DNA from: an uncultured Roseobacter sp.
GTDB taxonomy: Bacteria > Pseudomonadota > Alphaproteobacteria > Rhodobacterales > Rhodobacteraceae
DNA length: 64,000 bases
Reading direction: 5' to 3'
Assembly (NCBI RefSeq): GCF_947491795.1
Contig: NZ_CANLKW010000003.1
Location: 372,001-436,000 of the forward strand
This document shows positions 34,420 to 42,643 of this stretch, piece by piece; within the stretch, counting starts at the first letter, position 1; each line of letters begins with the position of its first letter. The notes under the pieces are model-generated. The model was not told the origin of the DNA. It did no database searches and was given only the letters and a program-made list of their open reading frames with translations. Position numbers and translations under genes: made by a program.

Positions 34420-35120
34420 GCAGTCCTCAGTTTCCACCGCTTTTTACCGGCATGGCCACCGCCGGGGCCGATCCGCTGGCTGCTGCCTGTGCAGAGGCCG
34501 GGCGGGGCTGTGATGCCGGTCTTGTCACGTGGGATATCCGACCCGAACGCCTGCGGGCCGCTGTTGTTTTTGCACCGGAGGTTTCGCTGGCAGAGGCGAT
34601 GGTGATGTTGCCCATCTGCGGCGTGGGGTTTCAGAATGCGCTTGGGGCGCTGGCACCACCCGAGGTCAGTGTGCATCTGGACTGGTCGGGAACGATCAGA
34701 GTAAACGGCGCGCGCTGCGGCGCACTGACACCCGTTGCATCCTCAAAAGATGCGTCCGAAGTGCCCGACTGGCTGGTTATCGGGCTGGATCTGACATTTT
34801 CGGACGGCACCGAGGAAACGGGGCTGACCCCGGATGTAACATCGCTCAGCGCCGAAGGCTGCGCGGAAACAGACCCTCGCGATCTGCTGGAGGCATGGGT
34901 GCGGCATACGCTGGTCTGGATCAACCGCTGGATGGATGAGGGGCTGCGCCCGGTGCACCGGGAATGGGAAGGGATTGTGCATGGCCTGAACGAAGACACC
35001 CGACGGGGCGGCCATACCGGCACCTTTCTGGGTGTCGATGAAGGCTTTGGAATGCTGTTGCAGAACGAGGGCCGGACGAGCATCATACCGATGACAGATA
35101 CCCTGCAGGACATCCCATGA
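34416..35120 (+). CDS. Biotin/lipoate-ligase-like protein (DUF4444 type)
   Basis: This 234-residue protein resembles the biotin/lipoate protein ligase fold (FQNALGALAPPEVSVHLDWSG and VNGARCGALTPVA, with a central Gly-rich part) but lacks a clear GxGRRG-type biotinyl motif. A C-terminal DUF4444-like segment (REWEGIVHGLNEDTRRGGHTG) follows. It may not be a true ligase. It overlaps the preceding mrp and following gene by four bases each, so the three are co-translated. The association with formate dehydrogenase is by neighbourhood. Confidence 0.7.
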   Translation: MSSPQFPPLFTGMATAGADPLAAACAEAGRGCDAGLVTWDIRPERLRAAVVFAPEVSLAEAMVMLPICGVGFQNALGALAPPEVSVHLDWSGTIRVNGARCGALTPVASSKDASEVPDWLVIGLDLTFSDGTEETGLTPDVTSLSAEGCAETDPRDLLEAWVRHTLVWINRWMDEGLRPVHREWEGIVHGLNEDTRRGGHTGTFLGVDEGFGMLLQNEGRTSIIPMTDTLQDIP

Positions 35121-35611
35121 AACTTGCCCGTGCCATTCACTTTGACGACAGCGACACCCGGGTCTTTCACAGCCCTGCCAGAACCGGCGAGTGGTGTATC
35201 TCTGGCGGGTTTGAGTTTTCAAACTGGTCCGAAGGCGATCTGGTCGGAAAGGCAAAACAGGCTTTCACCAATGGGTGGATGGGTGTGGAAACCTTTGGTC
35301 GCACCAGTTTTGTCGCCGTCACCCAGATCGAGCAAAACGAAATCGACGCACTGGCACTGGCACTGGCTCAGCACTTCGTCGACATCTATGGCGCACCATC
35401 GCCCGAAGCGGCCCTGCCTGTCGCCGTTGAGGAACTGAACCAGATGATCAGCCTGTGTGATGACCACGCGGCCAACACGCTGCTGACGGTCACACGGGAA
35501 CTGACCGATGCCGGCGTGCGCGAAACCTACAGCATGATAGAACCACAGGATGCAGGCATTGAGCAGTTTGCCGTGCACGGGTCACTGGATGACGAGCCGC
35601 ATCAGCACTGA
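35117..35611 (+). CDS. DUF6505-like protein
   Basis: A 164-residue soluble protein that starts MKLARAIHFDDSDTRVF and continues with EWCISGGFEFSNW, a Phe/Thr-rich beta region and an acidic helical C-terminus. The DUF6505 name is from memory of similar proteins next to mrp and lipoate-ligase-like genes. The role is unknown. The stop lies four bases before that of the convergent tupA gene. Confidence 0.6.
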   Translation: MKLARAIHFDDSDTRVFHSPARTGEWCISGGFEFSNWSEGDLVGKAKQAFTNGWMGVETFGRTSFVAVTQIEQNEIDALALALAQHFVDIYGAPSPEAALPVAVEELNQMISLCDDHAANTLLTVTRELTDAGVRETYSMIEPQDAGIEQFAVHGSLDDEPHQH

Positions 35612-35614
35612 CCG

Positions 35615-36421
35615 CTATTTCGGAACCGCGTTAAAAGTGAACAACGCCTCGCCGGCGATCGTATAGCCGTTGATCAGCTCAACGGCCCGTTCGCCCGTCA
35701 GCCATGTTTCCAGCTGCGCCACCAGATCGTTTTGCACATGCGGATGTTTCTGTGGGTTTACAGGCAGATAGGCGTATTGGTTAAAAAGTGCGGGATCGCC
35801 GGAGTAAAGCAGCACCAGGTCCCCCTTGTTCCCAAAATTCAGCCAGCTCGCGCGGTCCGCCAGGATATAGGCATTCAGGCCCGATGCGGTGTTGAGACTG
35901 GCGCCCATGCCCGCACCGACCTCGCGGTACCAGCCCGTAAAACTGCCTGCGTCCAGCCCGGCCGCACGCCAGAGCGACAGCTCTTTCTTGTGTGTGCCAC
36001 TGTCGTCACCACGGCTGACGAAAGCAGGCTTTTCCTCACCGATTTTCTGAAGGGCATCCGCAGCTGACGTGGCGATGCCAACGGCTGCCGGATCGTCAAT
36101 CGGCCCGACAAAGACAAAATCGTTGTACATGATCTCGCGCCTGTGCGTGCCATAGCCGCCCGCGACAAAGGCTTCCTCCGCAGCACGGGAATGGACAAGA
36201 ATGGCGTCTACATCGCCCGCCTCGCCCAGTCGCAGGGCCTGACCGGTTCCGACCACAAGCAATTGCACATCGATCCCTGTGTCTTCCCTGATTGCCGGCA
36301 AAAGAACATCCGACAGGCCGGAATTCTCAAAGGATGTCGTGACAGCCAGTTTAACTTCTTCGGCAAACACAGTGCCCGAAATCACAGATGCCGTCAGAAC
36401 GGCAAGCAACCTGACAATCAT
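35615..36421 (-). CDS. tupA: Tungstate ABC transporter, periplasmic binding protein
   Basis: The 268-residue protein has a signal peptide ending at VFAEE and TupA-type motifs. The N-lobe is VKLAVTTSFENSGLSDVLLP, VDAILVHSRAAEEAFVAGG follows, and the oxyanion pocket carries TGWYREVGAGMGASL and SRGDDSGTHKKELSLW. TTSxxxSGL and SRGDxSGTH are features of the TupA/WtpA-like tungstate receptor. It captures WO4 in the periplasm. The operon carries a matching permease and ATPase. Confidence 0.92.
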   Translation of the reverse strand: MIVRLLAVLTASVISGTVFAEEVKLAVTTSFENSGLSDVLLPAIREDTGIDVQLLVVGTGQALRLGEAGDVDAILVHSRAAEEAFVAGGYGTHRREIMYNDFVFVGPIDDPAAVGIATSAADALQKIGEEKPAFVSRGDDSGTHKKELSLWRAAGLDAGSFTGWYREVGAGMGASLNTASGLNAYILADRASWLNFGNKGDLVLLYSGDPALFNQYAYLPVNPQKHPHVQNDLVAQLETWLTGERAVELINGYTIAGEALFTFNAVPK

Positions 36422-37134
36422 GCCACGATATCCCCTCTCAGAAAGGCCCCGAGTTCTGCGCTCTCCGGGGCGTCGAAAAACTGTGGTGCAGGGCCGGATG
36501 CCCCGATCTTTCCATGCAGCATGAACACCGCATCACTGGCAAGACGCCGCGCCTGACCCAGATCATGGGTTGTCATCACAATCCGTGTGCCGGCGGCAAG
36601 GGCATCGCTGAGCAATGCCTCAATGGCCCGGGTCGAAGCACCGTCGAGATTGGCGCAGGGTTCATCCAGAAAAAGCACCTGAGGGCGTCTGATCAATGCG
36701 CGCGCCAGCGCTAGGCGTTGTTTTTCCCCACCGGACAAACGGGTGGCCTGCAGTTTCATCCTGTCCTGCAGATCAATGCGCTCAAGCCAGTCGGACACAG
36801 CCGCTTCTGTCTCAGCGCGTGGTGTTTTCACCAGGTGCAACGGATAGCGCAGGTTGTCGCCGACCGAGCGCCTGAGCATGATAGGCGTCTGGAACACATA
36901 AGCCTGGTGGTGCTGTGCGTGCTCGTCCGGCACGGCCCAGCGGACACGGCCCTCGCTGATCCGCTCAACCCCGTGCATGACCCGCAGCAGAGTGGTTTTA
37001 CCGCTGCCATTCGGTCCGATGATGATGGTGAGACCCTCTGGCGCCAACGCATAGTCGACAGGCCCGATCAGCCGTTTTCCACGACGCCGCACAGAGGTGT
37101 TTTCCAACACAAGAGGCAAAATCGAAGTCACCAT
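36418..37134 (-). CDS. tupC: Tungstate ABC transporter, ATPase
   Basis: A 238-residue ABC ATPase: Walker A GPNGSGKT, signature LSGGEKQRLALARAL, Walker B VLFLDEPCANLDG and H-loop TTHDLGQA, all intact. It powers tungstate uptake with TupB. The start overlaps the end of tupB by seven bases, and the stop overlaps the tupA start by four, so all three genes are in one operon. Confidence 0.93.
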   Translation of the reverse strand: MVTSILPLVLENTSVRRRGKRLIGPVDYALAPEGLTIIIGPNGSGKTTLLRVMHGVERISEGRVRWAVPDEHAQHHQAYVFQTPIMLRRSVGDNLRYPLHLVKTPRAETEAAVSDWLERIDLQDRMKLQATRLSGGEKQRLALARALIRRPQVLFLDEPCANLDGASTRAIEALLSDALAAGTRIVMTTHDLGQARRLASDAVFMLHGKIGASGPAPQFFDAPESAELGAFLRGDIVA

Positions 37135-37832
37135 CGCCCCTCCCGCTCTGTTCTGGACAGCCAGTGGATCGCGATGTTGACGCCGATGGCCAGTGCAATC
37201 AGCACAAAACCAAGCGCAAGCGCGAGAGCGAAATCCCCCCTGCCCGTCTCGAGCGCGATGGCCGTTGTCAGCACCCGTGTTGCGTTGTCGATATTGCCCC
37301 CGACGATCATGATTGCACCGACCTCGCCGATGGCCCTGCCAAAACCCGCCAGAGAGGCCGTCAGCAGATTGCGCCGCCCGTCAAGAATGAGTGTCGTGAT
37401 CCGCTGCCGTCCGGACGTGTTCAGCGAGATCAGGAGATCATGATACTCGGCCCAAAGCTCCCGCATCGCCTGGTGGGTAATCGATGCGATCAGCGGGGTG
37501 ATGATGATGACCTGGGCAATGATCATGGCCGTGGGCGTAAAGAGCAGCCCCAGCACCCCGAAAGGGCCCGAACGCGACAGCAGAATGTAGACGATCAACC
37601 CGACCACGACCGGCGGCAGACCCATCAGGGCATTCAGCAGCGAAATCGTCAGGCGACGATAGCGAAACCGCCGGATCGCGAGCAGCGTTCCCAGAGGCAG
37701 GGCAATAGCTGAAGCGATGACCAGCGCTGTGAGGCTGACCTGGAGCGAGCGCAGGCTGATCTCGATCAGGTCTGCATCCAGCGTCATCACCAGCCAGAAT
37801 GCAGCTGCCAGACCTTCGTAGATATCGTTCAT
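37128..37832 (-). CDS. tupB: Tungstate ABC transporter, permease
   Basis: The permease of about 234 residues starts at ATG 37832 (an in-frame codon at 37889 gives 253). It has about six hydrophobic helices and an EAA loop region GFGRAIGEVGAIMIVGGN, a hallmark of TupB/ModB-type permeases. It forms the channel with TupC. First gene of the tup operon. The gap upstream (37833-37941) is short and shows no clear operator. Confidence 0.92.
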   Translation of the reverse strand: MNDIYEGLAAAFWLVMTLDADLIEISLRSLQVSLTALVIASAIALPLGTLLAIRRFRYRRLTISLLNALMGLPPVVVGLIVYILLSRSGPFGVLGLLFTPTAMIIAQVIIITPLIASITHQAMRELWAEYHDLLISLNTSGRQRITTLILDGRRNLLTASLAGFGRAIGEVGAIMIVGGNIDNATRVLTTAIALETGRGDFALALALGFVLIALAIGVNIAIHWLSRTEREGRW

Positions 37833-37941
37833 GTGCAGGTCAGCCCGGGCACCAGAAATTGCAAAAAGCGTCCCGGATGAGTAGGCCAATCAGGCAGCCT
37901 GTGCAACGCTCGCACCAGTGGTTTTTCCCGGCGTTCCGAAT

Positions 37942-38217
37942 TCAGTGCCCGTCTTTATCTTTGCCTGCAGGCAGCTTGTCCCAGATTTTCTGCAACAGGC
38001 TGAGCAGCGCAAAAACACCCACAGCCCAGATCAGCAGCTCATAGGGCGCCGCATCCGTCCCACTCAGCCAGCGCGCCAGCAACCCGCCCTGAGGGCGCAG
38101 TTCCTCAATGCCAAAGAGCCCGGAGCGCGGCCAGAGCGACCATGTCCAGAAACGCGACAGGTACAGGATAATCGCGGTCACAAGACACATGAACGCAAGG
38201 GTCAGAACGCGGCGCAT
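37942..38217 (-). CDS. Small two-helix membrane protein of the Rieske set
   Basis: The 91-residue protein has two hydrophobic segments (about 4-25 and 60-78) with a Trp/Pro/Gly-rich connecting loop and a basic C-terminus (DKLPAGKDKDGH). I do not recognise the family. It is the last of four minus-strand genes and its start abuts the stop of the 253-residue protein. Probably a subunit of the same membrane complex as the Rieske-like protein. Confidence 0.65.
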   Translation of the reverse strand: MRRVLTLAFMCLVTAIILYLSRFWTWSLWPRSGLFGIEELRPQGGLLARWLSGTDAAPYELLIWAVGVFALLSLLQKIWDKLPAGKDKDGH

Positions 38218-38978
38218 TATCTGACAACCTCCACTGTGGCAGGGTCCATCTTCAGCACCAGCAGATCGCCCCGCCGTTCCACATCGCCCTCAAGCGAGAT
38301 GAACTGTGCGACGTGATGATAGGCGCTGGGTGGCAAGGCAGTGCCTTCGGGCCCGGTGATCAACAGAAATTCGTGGCCCTCAACCGGTTGTGTGGTGACA
38401 AACACCGGCGGGATATCTCCCAGCAGACACAGGTTGGCACAGGCTTTGTGCGCAATGCCGCGCCCGGGACGCATCGCGCCCGCAAGACATTTGCCGTCAC
38501 AGATCTCGCCCGCCAGACGCCAGCGGCCAAGCTGCTCAGTCTGCATCTGCGGCGCAGTGCCCTCAACTGCCGACAGGCCATTCCGCCCACCCCGCAGTTG
38601 CAGCATTTCCAGATCTCCGCGGTCCAGGATAACGCCTGACACTTTTACCAGCTGCCCTTCAAGCGGGCTCGCGCGCGTCATGATGCTGTTTTTGCCTTGC
38701 CCGGACAGCATAAGGGTCTGCCCGTCTGCGATGCGCTCATTGCCTTCGGTCACACGCACAACGGGATAGGGCGTCATCTCCAGCACGCCGGTAACCGTCT
38801 GACGCCCGTAGTCAAAACGGAACGCCCCATCACCCGGATCATCCTGGGCGACACCAAGCGCCAGCCCAAGACCCGCAAGCCCGGACACAAAGACCACACA
38901 GATCACCATCAGAAACGTGCGCAATGCCTGTGGCGCAGAGAGATATCCGACAAAGAACGGGCTGTTTTTATCGCTCAT
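38217..38978 (-). CDS. Membrane-anchored protein with Cys-rich motif, unrecognised
   Basis: The 253-residue protein has one membrane helix near the N-terminus (about 20-42, TFLMVICVVFVSGLAGLG) and a periplasmic-side beta-rich part. A striking cysteine motif, CDGKC, is followed about 18 residues later by CANLC (GDGKCLAG ... KACANLCLLGD), which could bind a metal or form disulfides. Unknown family to me. It overlaps the Rieske gene by four bases and is coupled to it. Confidence 0.65.
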   Translation of the reverse strand: MSDKNSPFFVGYLSAPQALRTFLMVICVVFVSGLAGLGLALGVAQDDPGDGAFRFDYGRQTVTGVLEMTPYPVVRVTEGNERIADGQTLMLSGQGKNSIMTRASPLEGQLVKVSGVILDRGDLEMLQLRGGRNGLSAVEGTAPQMQTEQLGRWRLAGEICDGKCLAGAMRPGRGIAHKACANLCLLGDIPPVFVTTQPVEGHEFLLITGPEGTALPPSAYHHVAQFISLEGDVERRGDLLVLKMDPATVEVVR

Positions 38979-40045
38979 GCCGGGGCCTCCTGCTGCGCAT
39001 GGCCGGGCACTGCCACGGGCTCCACGTAGGTGCCCGGCGGATTGGCAGCCGGGTCCACCTGTACCCGTGTGCCATCAAGGCGCAGGTTGTATGTGGGCAC
39101 TTTTTCCGTGAAGGGCGCAGGAGAACGGCCGGAAGTCACATCGTACTGGAAACCGTGCCAGGGACAGGTCACCAGACAATCGATGATGCGCCCCTCGCCC
39201 AGCGGGCCATTCTGGTGCGCACAGGCATTGGATATTGCGCTCAGCGTACCGTCGTTCAGATACACGGCGACGCGCTCGCCCGATGGCAGCAGCCGTATCT
39301 TGGCGAACCCGTCGGACATCTCTGAAACATCGCAGATATCAACCCATGCAGCTGCGCGGGCCGCAATGGCCGCATCGGCCCGGCGTTCATGCAGGGCGGC
39401 CATCAGATGCAACACGCCCACAGCGACGGCTCCGCCGATGAAAATAACAGTGAATACATGGTTCTGCTGATCCTGCAGGATGCCCAGAGAGACATGCGCC
39501 ACAACTGAAAGATATGCGGGATAAATCAGGTAGTGAATGCGTTTCCAGACCGGAGGTGTCAGAAACTTCATCCAGAAGTCGTGGCTGGTTGCGGCCAGGA
39601 TGACCAGAACGGTGAGGGCGAAAATTCCAAAGACCTCGAACGGGAATCCGCCAAGCTGCGCATAAGATGTATTTGCGAACAGCAGCGCTTCGAATTTGTC
39701 CGAACTGGAAAATGCGAAATACCAGTTCAGGATGTACGAAGCATGTGTGATCGCCACAAAAACCGTCATCACACCGAAATGGCGGCGGTTGTACAGCAGC
39801 GGGAGAAAGCGCTGGTCCAGACGGGCAAGGGGTCCGATGCACAGGATCACCGTCAGCATCACAAAGGCGCAGGCCCCGAAAGCACGGGCGTTGTGAACCT
39901 GTGGATTGACAGGCCTTTCATGACTGAGAAGGCCCGGTGCCGCGTACAGGAAAACATACAGAAACAGCGCCACGCCGGCGAGCATCACGACATCATAGAT
40001 GTATTTGTTGTTGTTCCACTGAACGGGAATGTATTTGACGCTCAC
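38975..40045 (-). CDS. Ferric-reductase-like membrane protein fused to a Rieske [2Fe-2S] domain
   Basis: From the GTG at 40045 (AGGAGG seven bases upstream) the protein has 356 residues. About six membrane helices of the ferric-reductase-like transmembrane type carry several helix-embedded His (THASYILNWYF, HDFWMKFL, RIHYLIYPAYLSVVAHVSLG), probably for two hemes b. The C-terminal part has the Rieske motifs CAHQNGPLG and CPWHGFQYD. Such fusions join heme b and Rieske electron transfer across the membrane. Substrate is unknown. The context of formate dehydrogenase and tungstate uptake is suggestive only. Confidence 0.82.
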   Translation of the reverse strand: MSVKYIPVQWNNNKYIYDVVMLAGVALFLYVFLYAAPGLLSHERPVNPQVHNARAFGACAFVMLTVILCIGPLARLDQRFLPLLYNRRHFGVMTVFVAITHASYILNWYFAFSSSDKFEALLFANTSYAQLGGFPFEVFGIFALTVLVILAATSHDFWMKFLTPPVWKRIHYLIYPAYLSVVAHVSLGILQDQQNHVFTVIFIGGAVAVGVLHLMAALHERRADAAIAARAAAWVDICDVSEMSDGFAKIRLLPSGERVAVYLNDGTLSAISNACAHQNGPLGEGRIIDCLVTCPWHGFQYDVTSGRSPAPFTEKVPTYNLRLDGTRVQVDPAANPPGTYVEPVAVPGHAQQEAPA

Positions 40046-40419
40046 TGGCTCACCTCCTGGGCCGTGGACAGCTGCACAGGGGCAATATCTGCAGGCCATG
40101 TCTGGCGCAAAACCAGACCTGTCAGAATAATGACCGCAATTCCCACCGGCAGGATCAGACCGACCGCGAAATGCGCGCGGCGCGGTGGTGCGTAGCGCCT
40201 GCTCCAGACCTCGCGCCCGCTTTCGTAAACATACCAGCGCCACAGCACGAGCGGCCATATCACAAGGACACCGGGGATCAGCAGAGGTCGAAAAATATAC
40301 GCACCCTGCGCATCCTCGTCGATCCGGTCCATGCCGACGGTCAGGAATACTGCGGCCACGACAGCCCCGATCATTGCCCAGACACGCAGGCCCATCAAAA
40401 TGGCTTCAGCTTCGTTCAT
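40042..40419 (-). CDS. Small membrane protein upstream of the Rieske gene
   Basis: A 125-residue protein with three hydrophobic segments, WAMIGAVVAAVFLTVGM, IPGVLVIWPLVLWRWYVY and VGLILPVGIAVIILTGLVL. The basic loop REVWSRRYAPPRRAHF connects them. The stop overlaps the GTG of the Rieske gene. I do not recognise the family; it may be a subunit of the same membrane complex. It is the first gene of this four-gene set. Confidence 0.65.
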   Translation of the reverse strand: MNEAEAILMGLRVWAMIGAVVAAVFLTVGMDRIDEDAQGAYIFRPLLIPGVLVIWPLVLWRWYVYESGREVWSRRYAPPRRAHFAVGLILPVGIAVIILTGLVLRQTWPADIAPVQLSTAQEVSQ

Positions 40420-40566
40420 CGGTCTCCCCGGAAAAGTGGCGTTTGTTGCGCGCAGGGTGCGTCAGAATGCAGAGGATTCAAAATCACATTTTCACTGCCG
40501 CTCGGGGAACGGACTGATTTATCGCAGTTGTTGCACAGCAGCGTCGGTCAAGCCGCTCAGTAACCA

Positions 40567-42069
40567 CTATTTTTCGATCAGCGAGACACCGCGCACGGCC
40601 CGTACACCCGCCCGCACAATGGCAACCACCGTCAGGACGGTCAGACCCCAGAAAAACCAGGTGATCGGCCCACGGAACAGAATGGCCGGATCGCTTCCTG
40701 ACATCAGCATTGACTGGCGGAAGTTATCCTCCAGCAAGGGCCCCAGGATAAAGGCAATCAGAAAGGGCGCTGCAGGGATCCGATAGCGTACCATCATGAA
40801 CCCGACCCAGCCCATCACAAACATCACGCCAACATCAAAGATGTTATTGTTTACGGCAAACACTCCGTAGATGCACAGCACGAGAACGCCCGGGATCAGA
40901 ATGCGTTTGGGTACGTCCGCCACGTATTTGAAGCCGCGGATCGCCACGGAGCCGATAACAAACAAAAAGACCGAACTGACGATCAGCCCGATAAAGAGCC
41001 CGTAGATGATGTCGACATTTAGGATGAACATCATCGGACCCGGCTGCAGCCCGTGGATCATAAAGGCCCCAATGATGATGGCCGTGATCACATCGCCCGG
41101 CACACCGAGTGCCAGCAGCGGGATGAGTGTCGCCCCGGCAACCCCGTTGTTCCCGGCCTCGGACGCGGCAACCCCCTCGACTTCGCCCTTGCCAAAGTTC
41201 TCCTTGTTTTTGGAGGTGCGGCGCGCTTCCGAATAGCTCAGGAACGCCGAAGGCGCCGCACCGATCCCGGGGATAGACCCCAGGAAAACGCCGATAAAAC
41301 TGCCGCGTACAATGGATTTAAAGCTGCGGCGGTAGTCGGCAAATGTCACCCAGTTTTTGCCCAGACTGCGCGCTGTTCCCACATGCGCTGTCGGATGCCA
41401 GACCATCGCCAGAATTTCAGGAATTGCAAACAGCCCAATCAGTACTGCAATGAAATTCAGCCCGCCCATCATGTTCGGATCGCCAAAGGTAAACCGGTTG
41501 GTGCCGTACACAAGGTCCAGTCCGATTGTCGCCAGCAACAGACCCAGCAGCGCCGAGAGCGCACCGCGCAGCAGGCTTTTGCCGGACACACCCGCGATAA
41601 TGGTCAGTGAAAAGAGGATCAGGGTGAAGAATTCCGGCGGGCCAAAGCTGAGCGCGAAAGAGGCCAGCCACCCGGCAAAGAGAATAAGTGCAAGATTCGA
41701 GATCACATCCGCCGTGCAGGACGCCCAGAGCGCCATGCCCAGCGCGCGCCCGGCCTCTCCCTTCTCGGCCATGGGGTACCCATCCAGAATGGTCGCCGAC
41801 GAGGCCGGTGTTCCCGGCGTTTTGATCAGGATGGCCGGGATGGACCCGCCAAAGATGCCCCCCTTGTAGACACCCAGCAGCAACAGGATTCCGGTGATGG
41901 GCTGCATCGCAAAGGTAAACGGCAGGGTCAGAGCAACGGCCATGGTTGCGGACATGCCCGGGATCGCACCGCCGACAACACCGATGGCGACACCAACAAA
42001 AAGCGCCAGAAAGGCTTCGATGTTTCCAACGACACTCAGGCCGGCGGCAATACTGTCGAGAAAACTCAT
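40567..42069 (-). CDS. tctA: Tripartite tricarboxylate transporter, large permease
   Basis: The 500-residue protein has about twelve membrane helices and the TctA signature regions: GAIPGMSATMAVALTLPFTF, GIFGGSIPAILIKTPGTPASSATILDG and LLALGVPGDVITAIIIGAF. TctA with TctB forms the membrane part of a sodium- or proton-driven secondary transporter. Substrates include citrate, tartrate, itaconate-like acids and others; here unknown. The start overlaps the end of tctB by four bases. Confidence 0.93.
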   Translation of the reverse strand: MSFLDSIAAGLSVVGNIEAFLALFVGVAIGVVGGAIPGMSATMAVALTLPFTFAMQPITGILLLLGVYKGGIFGGSIPAILIKTPGTPASSATILDGYPMAEKGEAGRALGMALWASCTADVISNLALILFAGWLASFALSFGPPEFFTLILFSLTIIAGVSGKSLLRGALSALLGLLLATIGLDLVYGTNRFTFGDPNMMGGLNFIAVLIGLFAIPEILAMVWHPTAHVGTARSLGKNWVTFADYRRSFKSIVRGSFIGVFLGSIPGIGAAPSAFLSYSEARRTSKNKENFGKGEVEGVAASEAGNNGVAGATLIPLLALGVPGDVITAIIIGAFMIHGLQPGPMMFILNVDIIYGLFIGLIVSSVFLFVIGSVAIRGFKYVADVPKRILIPGVLVLCIYGVFAVNNNIFDVGVMFVMGWVGFMMVRYRIPAAPFLIAFILGPLLEDNFRQSMLMSGSDPAILFRGPITWFFWGLTVLTVVAIVRAGVRAVRGVSLIEK

Positions 42070-42557
42070 GGCAGCCTCAGAAAATTGCCCTGCGGGATCG
42101 CAACTCCGGCGACATGCGCAAAGAAGGCGTAGAGCACCAGCGGAATGATCACAGCGCAGACCACTGCGGTAACCGGGTGGCGCGTGCGCACCAGAAAGGC
42201 GGTGGCGACAAAGACAAGCATGGAGGTCAGAACCATACCCAGACGCGGCAGCAGAAACATCGTCAGCGCCATGATAACCGCCATGCCCAGCAGCCGCATC
42301 CAGGCGGCACCGGCATCCTGTGTCGGCTCATTGACCGGGTTGCCGTCATCCGTCATGCGCAGACCACCCAGCACCAGGCCAAGCCCGACAAGACCTGTAA
42401 ACCCGGCCAGCGCAAAAGGCCAGAAAAGCGGTGACAGAATGATTTTCTGAACGTTGCTCGGCGAAGATACCCACTGCGGGATCGCCCATAAGACCAGAAA
42501 CAAAGCCGCGGCGATCGCCCCCAGCCCCAGTCGCATCTGCACCTGCCACTCTGTCAT
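42066..42557 (-). CDS. tctB: Tripartite tricarboxylate transporter, small permease
   Basis: From the ATG at 42557 (GGGGGATG upstream) this is a 163-residue protein with four hydrophobic helices, as in the TctB family: LGLGAIAAALFLVLW, WPFALAGFTGLVGLGLVL, LGMAVIMALTMFLL and AVVCAVIIPLVLYAFF. It is the Q-like partner of TctA. The longer frame to 42632 would run through the hairpin region, so I reject it. Confidence 0.85.
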   Translation of the reverse strand: MTEWQVQMRLGLGAIAAALFLVLWAIPQWVSSPSNVQKIILSPLFWPFALAGFTGLVGLGLVLGGLRMTDDGNPVNEPTQDAGAAWMRLLGMAVIMALTMFLLPRLGMVLTSMLVFVATAFLVRTRHPVTAVVCAVIIPLVLYAFFAHVAGVAIPQGNFLRLP

Positions 42558-42589
42558 CTGCCATCCCCCTGCCCGAAACGTTAGAGGCG

Positions 42590-42617
42590 AAAACGCCGGG
42601 CTACAAGAAGCCCGGCG
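42590..42617 (-). terminator. Terminator-like hairpin between tctC and tctB
   Basis: On the minus-strand transcript CGCCGGGC and GCCCGGCG form an 8-bp stem with an 8-base loop (UUCUUGUA) and are followed by UUUU. It lies 27 bases beyond tctC and 33 bases before tctB, so it should be a partial terminator or mRNA 3'-end stabiliser that raises receptor over permease amounts. Confidence 0.7.
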
Positions 42618-42643
42618 CGTGTCGTCCGTCACCGATAAGACCG

